NCBI GenBank assembly: GCA_964492615.1
Contig: CAZBKZ010000079.1
Location: forward strand, 1 to 5,191
Source of the DNA: JAABTH01 sp964492615
Lineage (GTDB): Bacteria; Bacillota; Dethiobacteria; DTU022
Length of the DNA: 5,191 nucleotides
Direction: 5' to 3'
In this document: positions 5,140 through 5,191 of the stretch, piece after piece
Layout: each line of letters opens with the position of its first letter
Position numbering within the stretch: the first letter of the stretch is position 1
The notes under the pieces: model-generated
What the model was told of the DNA's origin: nothing
What the model saw: only the letters and a program-made list of their open reading frames with translations
Database searches by the model: none
Made by a program: the position numbers and the translations under genes

Positions 5140-5191
5140 GCGAGCGTGGCGGAATGGCAGACGCGCTAGGTTCAGGACCTAGTGGGCTTAA
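5140..5191 (+). tRNA. tRNA-Leu (anticodon CAG), cut by the window end
   Basis: The first 52 nt of a class II tRNA are present. The acceptor 5' strand is GCGAGCG (5140-5146), followed by T8-G9 and a D arm with stem GCG/CGC (5149-5151 with 5162-5164). The anticodon stem CTAGG/CCTAG (5166-5170 with 5178-5182) encloses the loop TTCAGGA with anticodon CAG at 5173-5175, which reads CUG leucine codons. The sequence after the anticodon arm (TGGGCTTAA) is the beginning of the long variable arm typical of tRNA-Leu. The T arm, the 3' acceptor strand and any CCA lie beyond the window. Confidence 0.93.

Overview
The window looks like chromosomal DNA of an anaerobic, moderately AT-rich Gram-positive bacterium, most likely a member of the Clostridia in the broad sense. 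This rests on strong AGGAGG-type ribosome binding sites before every gene, near-consensus sigma-A promoters, a low-GC intrinsic terminator, and the gene types present: an Rrf2 regulator with an Fe-S cysteine triad, a ferredoxin/zinc-ribbon pair typical of anaerobes, and a long NfeD protease with a slipin. The genus cannot be named from the sequence alone.

Layout. Bases 1-324 are an AT-rich non-coding stretch that ends in a good promoter for ndk (325-783, nucleoside diphosphate kinase), which is closed by a clear intrinsic terminator (818-845). A two-gene operon follows: a cysteine-rich zinc-ribbon protein whose C-terminal half looks like a decayed HD domain (914-1498), and a 245-residue ferredoxin-domain protein with a second conserved domain (1518-2255). 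An Rrf2-family regulator lies tail to tail with it (2258-2680, minus strand), with only 2 bp between the stop codons. Next come a long NfeD-type membrane serine protease (2842-4215) and its slipin/stomatin partner (start revised to 4280, end 5071). The right edge holds the first 52 nt of a tRNA-Leu with anticodon CAG, preceded by its own promoter.

How the parts fit. The most informative signal is regulatory. The promoter of the zinc-ribbon/ferredoxin operon and the promoter of the Rrf2 gene carry the same dyad, TAAC-N7-GTTA, at the same place: 1-2 bp after a perfect TATAAT, over the predicted start of transcription, and 20-21 nt before the start codon. The simplest reading is that the Fe-S-type Rrf2 protein represses itself and the neighbouring operon and releases both when its cluster is damaged or lost. 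The three genes would then form a small self-contained redox, nitrosative-stress or Fe-S-status module. The NfeD/slipin pair is a known protease-substrate type of membrane module and appears to be an independent unit.

A second unexplained signal is a perfect 11-bp inverted repeat whose arms flank the -10 element of the tRNA-Leu promoter. No CRISPR array, insertion sequence or phage gene is visible.
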